DNA of 64,000 bases, from assembly GCA_023475225.1 (NCBI GenBank), contig JAMCVK010000014.1, positions 54,660-118,659 of the forward strand, in the 5' to 3' direction. Made by a program: the position numbers and the translations under genes. The stretch comes from Chloroflexota bacterium. Lineage in GTDB: Bacteria; Chloroflexota; UBA6077; FW602-bin22; JAMCVK01. Below are positions 18,270 to 26,885 of this stretch, piece after piece (the stretch's first letter is position 1; each line of letters begins with the position of its first letter). The notes under the pieces were generated by a model that worked only from the letters and a program-made list of their open reading frames with translations, ran no database searches and had not been told where the DNA came from.

Positions 18270-19472
18270 TTAAATGGCCCGTAGGCGCTTGCTGCGTGCC
18301 TTCTCTGACACCCGCCGCCTTATACCCTCATGTATGAGCGCCCGATCCACCATCTCCTGAAAATAGAGACGGTCAGAGGCGCCGATGACGGCCTTCTCGT
18401 GGGCTTCAATCAACGCCCTGGGATAGCCCCCACCACGAAGACATTGATCATAAATGGTCCCATGGACAAGATCCAGCTTCCCCGCATCAAGAGCCACCCA
18501 TTCGGGTATCTCAACCCTGGCGATCTCCTGTCCAACATTCAGATAGAAGAAGTAGACCCTGTTAGCCGCATAGTAATCCAGAGAAACTGAAGAAGAACTC
18601 ATAAAAATAGCCGATCGATCACCGCTCGCGGAGAGGAGGTGACGGAAAAGCCACCGGTCCGCGAGCTTGGCCAACCCAGCACACGGCTCCTTAGCCTGTA
18701 GAGAACTTTCTGCACAGTATTGGTCGCAATCAGCGACGGGATAAGGGCACAGTATTACCCGCAAGACGCTAACTACATCAGTAGCACGAGGGCGGCTGAT
18801 GTAGCTGGCAATCGGTACGCTCAGGCTTCTTAACCGCTCAAGGGAAGCGACAAACTGCTTCAAGAGTGACATACGGAAGGGCTCTAATCCACTGCGCCCC
18901 TCAAGGGCCCAAAGGGACCAGAGAATAAAAGAACCATCCTGCAAACCAATGAGGGGCTGCTCCGAGCAGTCGACTTGAGCAAAATCAACGAGCCTTTCCA
19001 ACTCAGCCACATGACGTTTGACCCCCAGAATGCTGCCATCCATCAGGATCTGTCTGTTTTTTGCCGAGAGATACAGGTCTTCATCCTTGTAATACAGCCG
19101 GGGATCGCTGCTAAGCTCGGCCCGTGGGTTAGGACCATAGCGCAGGACAGCAGTGCCGATATTGATCAAGCAGCAAAGCACCGGGCCGTGGCGGTCAGGT
19201 TCGATCTGCGATCCATCGGTAGCGATGACGGAATAAACGTTTGGCTTTTCCGGCAAGGAGCGGCACAGTTGCATCCTTTCCACCGGACGGGCCACTAACC
19301 AACCGGTTTGGCTTCGTGCCAGCTTGGCCTGGACATTAGAGAGATCTGCCGCTTGCCCGGAAAGGACGGCTAAGGCGAGCTGAAGAGACGTATCCTGGCC
19401 CGCCTCATCGGTGCGCATATCCTCGGCCATCTGCCGAACCTGTCTGCTCACTGCGCTGACGTTGAGTCCCAA
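18270..19472 (-). CDS. nurA: NurA domain nuclease
   Basis: This 400-residue protein has the RNase H-like NurA fold signs: a strand with the metal-binding Asp in SVIATDGSQIEPD (D86), later strands containing LLDYYAAN-like and VALDAG motifs, and the C-terminal signature EAHEKAVIGASDR. NurA is a 5'-3' nuclease of double-strand-break resection that works with HerA. The start read here is TTG 19472, preceded by AGGGGG; GTG at codon 8 is an alternative. The gene is followed by a HAS-barrel protein and HerA, making a complete resection set. Confidence 0.82.
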   Translation of the reverse strand: MGLNVSAVSRQVRQMAEDMRTDEAGQDTSLQLALAVLSGQAADLSNVQAKLARSQTGWLVARPVERMQLCRSLPEKPNVYSVIATDGSQIEPDRHGPVLCCLINIGTAVLRYGPNPRAELSSDPRLYYKDEDLYLSAKNRQILMDGSILGVKRHVAELERLVDFAQVDCSEQPLIGLQDGSFILWSLWALEGRSGLEPFRMSLLKQFVASLERLRSLSVPIASYISRPRATDVVSVLRVILCPYPVADCDQYCAESSLQAKEPCAGLAKLADRWLFRHLLSASGDRSAIFMSSSSVSLDYYAANRVYFFYLNVGQEIARVEIPEWVALDAGKLDLVHGTIYDQCLRGGGYPRALIEAHEKAVIGASDRLYFQEMVDRALIHEGIRRRVSEKARSKRLRAI

Positions 19473-19481
19473 GGCAACCCC

Positions 19482-20654
19482 CTAAACCATCTGACTTCTT
19501 ATCCTATCTATCCAGCGACGTGGCTGATGTACCTCTTCAAGCGTGGGAAGTGTCGCCGGCGATTGCCAGGCCAAATTCAAAAACTCGATGCCCTGGCGAC
19601 GCACCACCTCAGCCACGAAGCGCTCACCAAGGGCATACTGTTCCAGTTTAACATCTAAGCCCGTTAATCTGATAAAAAGACGCTCCGCCGCGCTTTTCTG
19701 CCTGAGCCTTTCCTCAAAGTATGTCTTCAATAGCTTATAGTTCGGCAAAAGGGCTCTGCCCGCCTGATCCATAACGTGATTACTGAAGCCCTCAACCAGA
19801 CACATTAAAGCCTGTATCTGATGAAAGAGACGCCGCTGTTCAGGAGCCATTACGAGCTCGAGCAGATACCTGCTTCGGAAAAGCCCTGATCCAATGTGCC
19901 CCACCAGGCGACGCCACTGAAGGCCATCACTCTGCACCCTCATCAGCTCGGCACTGATGCTTTCGATATATTGCCTCAATAGAGAGTTCCAGTAATCCCG
20001 TAACCAGGGGTGCGCTTCGAACTCGTAAGCATGAGTGGTCTCGTGTAAGCCAATCCACAGGCGTAAATCCTCACCACTCAAACCAAGATGCCGCTCCAAA
20101 TCAAGGATATTAGGCTCCACAAAATAGAGCTGACCAGCGGTTAAGGGCTCCTTACCGAGTAAAGAGAGGTCATATTGACCCAGCACTCGCTGCGACAGAT
20201 AGCCCATCAGGGCGCCCAATTGAGCGCTGAGGACCACCTGACTCAGGCCACCAAACAGGCGCGATCCGATGGTGGCGCTCCGAAGCGCCTCCCAGTTTAC
20301 TCGTTCTAACGGTTCAAAGAGTAGCTTGAAATTGGCCAGGTTGGCATCGATCCAGTCGATCCGATCGAAGACAAAAACTGATTCTAAAGGCTGGGGCAGT
20401 TTCTGACCCGTATAACGCGCAATAAGCTCTGCACTGTAGTGGACCAGCGCCCCGTAACGCTGGGACAGCTCGGTTCGGGAGAGTGGCAGCCCTCCACCCT
20501 TTTGCAGGGCAATACGCACGGCCAGGCGTCTCACCCGCTCCCAATTTATCAGGCGGGGGACGTAGTCGCTATAACGTCTGCTGGCTACCCAGAAGGCGCC
20601 CAGCATCGCCCCGAAAAGTAACCCCTTAGTCAGATTAACTTTATACCTAGCCAT
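19482..20654 (-). CDS. zinc-dependent metalloprotease, DUF2342 family
   Basis: The 390-residue protein has the zincin motif H204-E205-T-T-H208 in IGLHETTHAYEF and a mainly helical layout, matching the DUF2342 group (once annotated as coenzyme F420 biosynthesis-associated). The N-terminal hydrophobic stretch (about 9-24) could be a membrane anchor. Substrate and role are unknown. ATG 20654 has a GAGGGG site. It ends 9 nt before NurA and follows selB by 74 nt, so it belongs to the same directional run, though a functional tie to HerA-NurA is not shown. Confidence 0.78.
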   Translation of the reverse strand: MARYKVNLTKGLLFGAMLGAFWVASRRYSDYVPRLINWERVRRLAVRIALQKGGGLPLSRTELSQRYGALVHYSAELIARYTGQKLPQPLESVFVFDRIDWIDANLANFKLLFEPLERVNWEALRSATIGSRLFGGLSQVVLSAQLGALMGYLSQRVLGQYDLSLLGKEPLTAGQLYFVEPNILDLERHLGLSGEDLRLWIGLHETTHAYEFEAHPWLRDYWNSLLRQYIESISAELMRVQSDGLQWRRLVGHIGSGLFRSRYLLELVMAPEQRRLFHQIQALMCLVEGFSNHVMDQAGRALLPNYKLLKTYFEERLRQKSAAERLFIRLTGLDVKLEQYALGERFVAEVVRRQGIEFLNLAWQSPATLPTLEEVHQPRRWIDRIRSQMV

Positions 20655-20728
20655 TGACCCCTCTGCAAAGTGGCGCTACACCGTTTGCTTGTCCACCAGA
20701 ATACCGACCCTGGTTATCGAATGTCAAC

Positions 20729-22588
20729 CTAGCGAAGGAGGCGTTCGTCACCCACCCGACGGGTAACCTTCTGTTCATCCAGGAACTCCATTATGGCCAG
20801 AGCGTACTTGCGGCTAGTCTTAAACATGTCACGTACCTCCGCTACAGTAACGCTTCCCCTATTGGATATATAGTTGACGATCTCAGCTTTCATCTTCTCC
20901 AAAGCGGAGGGCAAAAAGACCAGACTATCGCTCACCTTGACCAATTTCCCTTGCTCGATAAGACTGTCGATCACCTCCGCTTCCAGAGAGAGCTGCTGTT
21001 CCAACTCCTGGCGAGATGGTGGCGCATGAGGATGCTCCGCCAGAAGTACCAGCAGTTGCTTCACCTTCTCTTGCTGCTCTGTGGTAAACTGGGGGAGATG
21101 TTCCACCAGCCGCAACTTAGAATCTGTTTCCACGAGGCGCCCCTCACGAGCTAGCCGAGCGACCGTCTCATTAAAAGCACGGCTTGGTAGAGCCAGGCGG
21201 CTCCTCACCTCTTCCTTTGGCATACCGAGACGAAGGGGGTGTTGTTGATGATAGCTGCCCAAAATGGCCTCCACCCTCTCCGCCAGAACCCGCCAACTAT
21301 TCTCTGTAAGGAAATAGCTATCAAGGGGAATGACCTGACCAGACTGGACTAATTCCTGGAGGATAGCCAAGCATTGCTCACGCGGCAGCCCAGAGCGCTG
21401 CACCACTTGGTCTAATTCTAAGGGGAAACGTCCCTCCAGAGATTGCTGAACAAGATCCTGCACCGAACCCCTGGTCAAAAGGCTAAGGGAGCGCAGCACC
21501 TCGGATTGGAAACGTTTATGGCGTTTGGCGTGCGGTTCGACGATCTCGCCTCCACCAATAGTCTCATTGGGGGTGCGTAACACAAAAAGATCGCCCCGTA
21601 CCACCGCCACAGGCGCCGCCAGCCGTAATTGAGCCCAAGACGTCTCCCCCGGCTTCAGTTCCTCCCGATCCAGCAACAGCACCTTGGCCATCACCTCGGC
21701 CGAACCGGTGTGCATAGCGACCAAGGTGTTGTGGGGCAATGGGCGGCGGGCATCGGGTAGCAACCTGAGGCCGACGTCAATCGCCTGCGTTGGTTGCAAC
21801 CAACCGGGGATAGTCACAATATCACCTCGCTGCAAATCAGATGTAGACAGCACCGCCAGGTTGATCGCCACCCGATTGCCTGGCATAGCCACTTCTACCC
21901 GCTGTTTGTGGGTTTGTAATCCTCGTATGCGCGCCTGACGCCCAGCCGGTTGAATCTCAACCCCCTGTCCCACCTGGAAGCGCCCATCAATCAAGGTGCC
22001 CGTAACCACGGTACCAAAGCCGGTGATGGTGAAAACACGATCTACCGCTAAACGAGGACGACCAATATCTCGCTTAGGGGGTGTATCAGCCAACAGGTCA
22101 TCCAACGTCGCCAACAGTTGGCTCAACCCTTCCCTTGTTTTAGCTGAAACGGTCACGATCGGGGCCTCAGCCAAGACGGTCCCCTTCAATACATCCTCGA
22201 CATCAGCTGTAACGAGGGATAACCATTCCTCATCAACCAGATCCACCTTGGTGATAGCTACCAGCCCACGTTTAATGCGCAGCAGATCCAATATAGCCAG
22301 ATGCTCCCGCGTCTGGGGCATGACTCCCTCGTCAGCGGCCACAACAAGTAGGGCCAGGTCAATACCCCCCACACCGGCCAACATATTCTTTACAAAGCGC
22401 TCGTGTCCCGGCACGTCCACAATGCTGATCTCGCGCCCGCTGGGTAAGCGCAACCAGGCGAACCCCAGGTCTATGGTCATGCCCCGTTCCTTCTCCTCAC
22501 GGAGCCTATCCGGATCGATGCCCGTCAGCGCTTTAACCAGCGCAGACTTGCCGTGATCAACGTGCCCAGCCGTCCCAATGGTATACAC
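20729..22588 (-). CDS. selB: selenocysteine-specific elongation factor SelB
   Basis: The 619-residue GTPase begins MYTIGTAGHVDHGKS, where HVDHGKS is the P-loop; the switch II DVPGHERFVKNML and NKxD-like ITKVDLVD follow. EF-Tu-like domains 2 and 3 come next, and the C-terminal third consists of winged helices (ending in KTSRKYALAIMEFLDEQKVTRRVG), which bind the SECIS hairpin. This domain order distinguishes SelB from EF-Tu. SelB carries Sec-tRNA to in-frame UGA codons. Its start is GTG. It shares the strand with selA, 376 nt upstream, and there is a probable target gene at 51294-51986. Confidence 0.95.
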   Translation of the reverse strand: MYTIGTAGHVDHGKSALVKALTGIDPDRLREEKERGMTIDLGFAWLRLPSGREISIVDVPGHERFVKNMLAGVGGIDLALLVVAADEGVMPQTREHLAILDLLRIKRGLVAITKVDLVDEEWLSLVTADVEDVLKGTVLAEAPIVTVSAKTREGLSQLLATLDDLLADTPPKRDIGRPRLAVDRVFTITGFGTVVTGTLIDGRFQVGQGVEIQPAGRQARIRGLQTHKQRVEVAMPGNRVAINLAVLSTSDLQRGDIVTIPGWLQPTQAIDVGLRLLPDARRPLPHNTLVAMHTGSAEVMAKVLLLDREELKPGETSWAQLRLAAPVAVVRGDLFVLRTPNETIGGGEIVEPHAKRHKRFQSEVLRSLSLLTRGSVQDLVQQSLEGRFPLELDQVVQRSGLPREQCLAILQELVQSGQVIPLDSYFLTENSWRVLAERVEAILGSYHQQHPLRLGMPKEEVRSRLALPSRAFNETVARLAREGRLVETDSKLRLVEHLPQFTTEQQEKVKQLLVLLAEHPHAPPSRQELEQQLSLEAEVIDSLIEQGKLVKVSDSLVFLPSALEKMKAEIVNYISNRGSVTVAEVRDMFKTSRKYALAIMEFLDEQKVTRRVGDERLLR

Positions 22589-22620
22589 GAGAAGAACCCT
22601 CTAAGAACAATTCTTCAAGA

Positions 22621-22870
22621 GAGCATTGAATATCTCCCCCAAACCCCCACGGGGGGTTTAAGGTAGCCCTGCAGGCTTTTTATACTCTGGGGCACATCCC
22701 CAGACCCCTGCCAAGGAGGCTGCGCCCCCTTGGAACCCATGCTGGGGGTTTAAGCGAAAGTAGGGGCGAGGTCACCTCGCCCCTACTAGGGCAGAGCCCT
22801 AGAACCCTCCCAGAAGGGGACACCCCTTCTGGACTACCCTCGCTCCGGCGGGAGAGGGGGATCTGACCTT
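22621..22870. repeat. intergenic palindrome-rich repeat element (copy 1)
   Basis: The 376-nt selA-selB gap holds no ORF of note. It contains the shared core GAGCATTGAATATCTCCCCC with its CCCCCAC-GGGGGG hairpin, then GCCCTGCAGGCTT, GGGGCACATCC and CCAAGGAGGCTGCGCC. A perfect palindromic module follows at 22761-22785 (TAGGGGCGAGGT with ACCTCGCCCCTA). The modules recur at 31.4, 33.6 and 51.1 kb. The element may be a small mobile sequence or a structured RNA; it separates two genes that usually touch. Confidence 0.6.
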
Positions 22871-22964
22871 TGACCACATGCCGACACACACAATCTTGGT
22901 GGGGCGCATCCGAAAGACCCTTACCAAGCTGCGCCCTCTTGGAACCACGTTGATCATTACCTTC

Positions 22965-24398
22965 TTAGACTCTCAGACTTCTCGCCCACTCGGCTTGACC
23001 CAGCTCCGCCAGGGCCAGGCGCACCGTTTGAATCAGTTGTTCCCTCTGCTCGGGGAGAACAGTACGTGGATCAAGCAAGAAGCGCCCTCTATCAATGCGT
23101 CCAATGAGGGGCGGTCGCCCACAGCGGAGACGAGTGGCCAATTCCTTCACCGCCCCTGAGTCCACGCCCCGCTCCCCAGCCGACCTCACTGTAAGGGCAA
23201 CCAGTCTTGTGGGCAAGGTCTCTCCGGGCAGCGAACCACCGCCCACCGTAGACTCGCCCTCGATGACCACCGCCCTGGCCCCCACAGCCGTGAAAGCACG
23301 CGCCCATTCCTGAGCACACTTTTCAATCTCTTCTAAGGGCATGGAGATCATACACCATACCGGGATTTTGTCTAAAGCCTCACCCCGCAGGTAATGCCTG
23401 AGGGTGGCCTCCAGCCCAGCCAGACTGGCCTTATCAATGCGCACCGCTCTGGCCAGGGGATGCTTCTTCAACTTATCAACCAGCGTTCGCTTGCCGACAA
23501 TGATCCCGGCCTGTGGACCGCCCAGCAACTTATCACCACTGAAACAAACCAGGTCGACGTCGGAAGCTATGCTCTCCTGAACCATAGGTTCATGGGCCAG
23601 CCCAAAGACAGCTGTATCGAGTAAGGCGCCGCTCCCCAGATCATCGACCACAAGCAAGCCACGGCCGTGGGTGAGGGCGGCCAGCTCGCCGAGCTCCACG
23701 GCATGAGTGAAACCTATGAGACGGAAGTTGCTCGAATGCACGCGTAACAACATAGCCGTCTTGGGGCTGATGGCTGCTTCATAATCAGAGATATAGGTGC
23801 GGTTGGTGGTTCCCACCTCAACCAGTTTGGCTCCGCTCTGACGCATAACCTCAGGGATACGAAAACCGCCTCCAATTTCAACCAGCTGTCCACGAGAGAT
23901 GATCACTTCTTTGCCTCGGGCCAAGGCACTGAGGACGAGGAGAACGGCTGCGGCGTTGTTGTTCACCACCAGGGCCGCCTCGGCCCCACTAAGGCGGATC
24001 AGAGCCCGCTCCACGTGGACCTGGCGGGAGCCACGCTTGCCCTCAGCTAAATCATACTCCAGATTACTGTAACGGCTGGCCGCCTCAACCATGGCGGCTG
24101 TTGCCTCTGGAGAGAGAGGAGCACGACCAAGGTTGGTATGAATCACTACACCAGTAGCGTTGATGACCACTTTAAGGCTGCTCTCTGAGGACTGGGCAGT
24201 CCTAGCCGCGATCATCTGCACGAGCTCCTCGAACTGGGGACAGGGGCCGCCGGCTGTGATCGTTCTCCTCGCCTCCTCAAGCACCTCCCGTGCCGCTTCC
24301 AAAACGGTAGGACGCGAGAAACGGGCGATGCAGGCTTGCAGTCGTTCATCCTGCAAGAGGCGATCGACGCTTGGTAGCTCTCGCAACTTCTCCTGCAT
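22965..24398 (-). CDS. selA: L-seryl-tRNA(Sec) selenium transferase SelA
   Basis: The 477-residue PLP enzyme converts Ser-tRNA(Sec) to Sec-tRNA(Sec) with selenophosphate. Recognisable features are the N-terminal helical region, the NATGVVIHTNLGR segment at about 80-92, and the PLP lysine K290 in VCFSGDKLLGGPQAG. The length is normal for bacterial SelA. A promoter (TAGAAT at 24426-24431 on the minus strand) and a GAGGTGGA ribosome site lie just before the ATG. It heads a minus-strand run with selB. SelD and tRNA(Sec) are not in the window. Confidence 0.96.
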   Translation of the reverse strand: MQEKLRELPSVDRLLQDERLQACIARFSRPTVLEAAREVLEEARRTITAGGPCPQFEELVQMIAARTAQSSESSLKVVINATGVVIHTNLGRAPLSPEATAAMVEAASRYSNLEYDLAEGKRGSRQVHVERALIRLSGAEAALVVNNNAAAVLLVLSALARGKEVIISRGQLVEIGGGFRIPEVMRQSGAKLVEVGTTNRTYISDYEAAISPKTAMLLRVHSSNFRLIGFTHAVELGELAALTHGRGLLVVDDLGSGALLDTAVFGLAHEPMVQESIASDVDLVCFSGDKLLGGPQAGIIVGKRTLVDKLKKHPLARAVRIDKASLAGLEATLRHYLRGEALDKIPVWCMISMPLEEIEKCAQEWARAFTAVGARAVVIEGESTVGGGSLPGETLPTRLVALTVRSAGERGVDSGAVKELATRLRCGRPPLIGRIDRGRFLLDPRTVLPEQREQLIQTVRLALAELGQAEWARSLRV

Positions 24399-24425
24399 CT
24401 TTAATCTCCACCTCTATTCAACTGT

Positions 24426-24431
24426 ATTCTA
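24426..24431 (-). promoter_or_regulatory. -10 element for selA
   Basis: On the minus strand TAGAAT is preceded by TGT and lies 27 nt before the selA ATG. A possible -35 (TTAGCC) stands 18 nt upstream. The divergent promoter at 24480-24508 shares this 99-nt gap. Confidence 0.4.
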
Positions 24432-24479
24432 ACATTTTGCCTCACTCTTGGCTAATGGCCATAGGAGTGAGCGCCCAAC

Positions 24480-24508
24480 TTGTGCCAGCTATCATAGATG
24501 GATATAAT
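24480..24508 (+). promoter_or_regulatory. sigma-70 promoter for the 24.5-kb membrane protein gene
   Basis: TTGTGC (24480-24485), a 17-nt spacer and TATAAT (24503-24508) make a good match. It overlaps the first ATG codons of the frame (24498, 24507), so translation should begin later, at ATG 24525. Confidence 0.6.
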
Positions 24509-24524
24509 GCGAGACACAACGCCA

Positions 24525-26882
24525 ATGAAACCGATACAGAGAGCGCTCGGATCAGCCGCCGTTACCGAATATCTGTATGCACTGTCGGCCTGCCTGCTGT
24601 CCATTTTTGCCATCTACCCCCTCCTGAGCCCCGGTCTACCCTTGACCAGTGATGGAGCCCTGCACCTCTTCCGTATCGTCCAGCTGGATGAACTTATCCA
24701 CCAGGGTATCCTCTATCCCCGTTGGGCGCCTGACCTTTGGCTTGGGTTTGGCTACCCTCTATTCAATTTTTATTCCCCTTTAATCTACTATGTATCAGAG
24801 GGCTTCCATCTGCTGGGGGCTGACTTTGTAGCCAGCTTGAAGATGACCCTCATCTCAGGACTTATTGCCACCAGCCTCGCTATGTACCTGTTCGCCAGGG
24901 AGATCTGGGGGCCTAAAGCAGCCCTACTGGCCGCCGCACTCTACACCTACACCCCTCACTTCCTTAATGAACTGTACTGGAGAGGGGATTATGCTCAGAT
25001 GCTTGCCTTTCCCTTATTGCCGGCGATCCTCTGGGCCTTCTACAAGGTCATCACTCGCGGGCAACGACGCTACCTTCTGATCGCCTCCCTGCTCTACGCC
25101 AGCCTGATCCTCACGCACAACGTAACGGCCATGCTTTTCAGCCCCTTCTTGGGACTTTATCTTATCGTCCTGCTCAGAGGACTCAAGATGCCCCACCGAA
25201 TTTGGCTGGTTGTTCTGGCTTTCGGCATAGCCCTGGGAATCAGCGCCTTCTTCTGGTTACCGGCCCTGTATGATAGGCGATATGTCCAACTCCACGAATT
25301 GCTAACCGGCTATTTCGATTTCCACAACCACTTTTTAACCTTGCCGGAGCTGGCCCAGCCCTCATCATCCATCGACCTCCGCTGCGCCAATCCTCCCGTA
25401 ACCTTCAATATAGGCACCATGCCCCTCATCCTGTCCTTGCTTGCGCTGCTCGCCGGCTTCACCCGCTCCAAATTCGACCGTGTGCAGCGCCTCCATCATC
25501 TTCTCTTTGCTTTTTTTCTGGGCATCGCCATCTTCCTAACCCTCCCAGCCTCAAGCAAAATCTGGGAAGGACTGCCTCTTCTGGCCCTGGCTCAATTCCC
25601 CTGGCGCTTGCTGGCCATCAGTGGGCTGGCGGCTTCCTTCTTAGCCGCCTCTCTTATCGCCCGTCTAAATGATGACAGGCCCTGGTCCAGGACCTTTTGG
25701 GCTACCTCTATCGCCCTCCTGCTCACCCTCACCTCCAGCTTCGTCATCCTCTATCCTCCCCAACCATTCGTTTCCTATAGCCAACTATCGAGGAATAGTC
25801 TGTCTGAATTTGAATTGAAATCCGGCGCCTTCGGGACAAGCAGCGCTGGAGAGTTTCTACCCCGTTGGGTAAAATCGCGTCCCACCAGCTCACCAATAGT
25901 GTCACAGTATCATTTTGACCAGGTGAGCTCTAAGGTCGATAGAGGAGCCTTGCCCCAATACGTTGCCGTGCAAACCATTGAACAGCGCCCAACCCTTGAG
26001 AAGATCAAAGTTGACGCTGCCGACAACTTCGGTATCCTCTTCGATATCTTCTATTTCCCCGGCTGGCAGGCATATGTTGACGACCACCCCGTTCCAATAA
26101 AGGCCTATGAGCCTTACGGATTTATCACCTTCGATGTCCCAAAGGGCGAGCATCTCGTCACCCTCCAATTTGAGGATACGCCCATGCGTCGGCTGGCCGA
26201 CCTCGTCTCTCTCCTGACCATACCAGCCACAATCCTTCTTCTGCTGTTTATAAAGCCAGAAGAATGGAGGCAAGGTCGGGAATCTCTTAAGAAAAGCGTC
26301 TCCAGGGGAACTCCTTCCTCCCCTATCTCCAGAACCGCCTCCTTGCCGATAGCCATCCTCGGATTAGCAATCATTCTGCTCTTTTTGCTCAAGATTATTT
26401 ATGTCGACGATACGCTATGGTTCAAGAAAGAGTCAGGGCAGGGGAAGGTAGAGGGAGTCGCCCATCCTCTACATCTAAATTTTGGGGATCAAATCCTCCT
26501 GTTGGGCTATGACCTGGACAAGGAAACAGTTGCCCCTGGAGAAAATCTTCTCCTTACCATGTATTGGGAGAATACCAGGCCGCTGGACAGAGAGTATAGC
26601 GCTTTCATGCACATATTGAAGGAACCCGGTCACACTAAGATAGCCCAAGCGGATAACATGCACCCTGGGTTTGTTCCCACCTCCCGCTGGCCAAGCGGGA
26701 AATATATTCGCGACGTGCATAAGATCGCTATTCCTCCCCACACAACCCCAGGGGAGTATTTCATTGAGGTGGGGCTTTATGACCTTGCCACCCTGCAACG
26801 ACTGTATGTGAGGGATGAAGGTGGTGGACAGGGGCCGAACATCGTTCCGCTCCAGGCCATCAAGGTGACAACAGAGAGGTAG
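24525..26882 (+). CDS. multi-span membrane protein, PTPS-related / glycosyltransferase-like
   Basis: The product (785 residues from ATG 24525) has about a dozen membrane segments over its first 540 residues. An extracellular loop early in the protein contains LTSDGALHLFRI, a pattern seen in the large integral membrane family called 6-pyruvoyl-tetrahydropterin synthase-related. A soluble beta-rich tail of about 170 residues follows the last segment, near 630. Such proteins resemble GT-C glycosyltransferases that use polyprenyl-linked sugars, but no function is proven. ATG 24498 is possible, but it lies inside the promoter. The next gene begins 3 nt after the stop. Confidence 0.78.
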   Translation: MKPIQRALGSAAVTEYLYALSACLLSIFAIYPLLSPGLPLTSDGALHLFRIVQLDELIHQGILYPRWAPDLWLGFGYPLFNFYSPLIYYVSEGFHLLGADFVASLKMTLISGLIATSLAMYLFAREIWGPKAALLAAALYTYTPHFLNELYWRGDYAQMLAFPLLPAILWAFYKVITRGQRRYLLIASLLYASLILTHNVTAMLFSPFLGLYLIVLLRGLKMPHRIWLVVLAFGIALGISAFFWLPALYDRRYVQLHELLTGYFDFHNHFLTLPELAQPSSSIDLRCANPPVTFNIGTMPLILSLLALLAGFTRSKFDRVQRLHHLLFAFFLGIAIFLTLPASSKIWEGLPLLALAQFPWRLLAISGLAASFLAASLIARLNDDRPWSRTFWATSIALLLTLTSSFVILYPPQPFVSYSQLSRNSLSEFELKSGAFGTSSAGEFLPRWVKSRPTSSPIVSQYHFDQVSSKVDRGALPQYVAVQTIEQRPTLEKIKVDAADNFGILFDIFYFPGWQAYVDDHPVPIKAYEPYGFITFDVPKGEHLVTLQFEDTPMRRLADLVSLLTIPATILLLLFIKPEEWRQGRESLKKSVSRGTPSSPISRTASLPIAILGLAIILLFLLKIIYVDDTLWFKKESGQGKVEGVAHPLHLNFGDQILLLGYDLDKETVAPGENLLLTMYWENTRPLDREYSAFMHILKEPGHTKIAQADNMHPGFVPTSRWPSGKYIRDVHKIAIPPHTTPGEYFIEVGLYDLATLQRLYVRDEGGGQGPNIVPLQAIKVTTER

Positions 26883-26885
26883 ACC

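Noticed and set aside
22621..22870. tRNA(Sec) or SECIS gene between selA and selB
   Set aside because: The structure belongs to the dispersed repeat family found at several unrelated loci; no tRNA arms were found.
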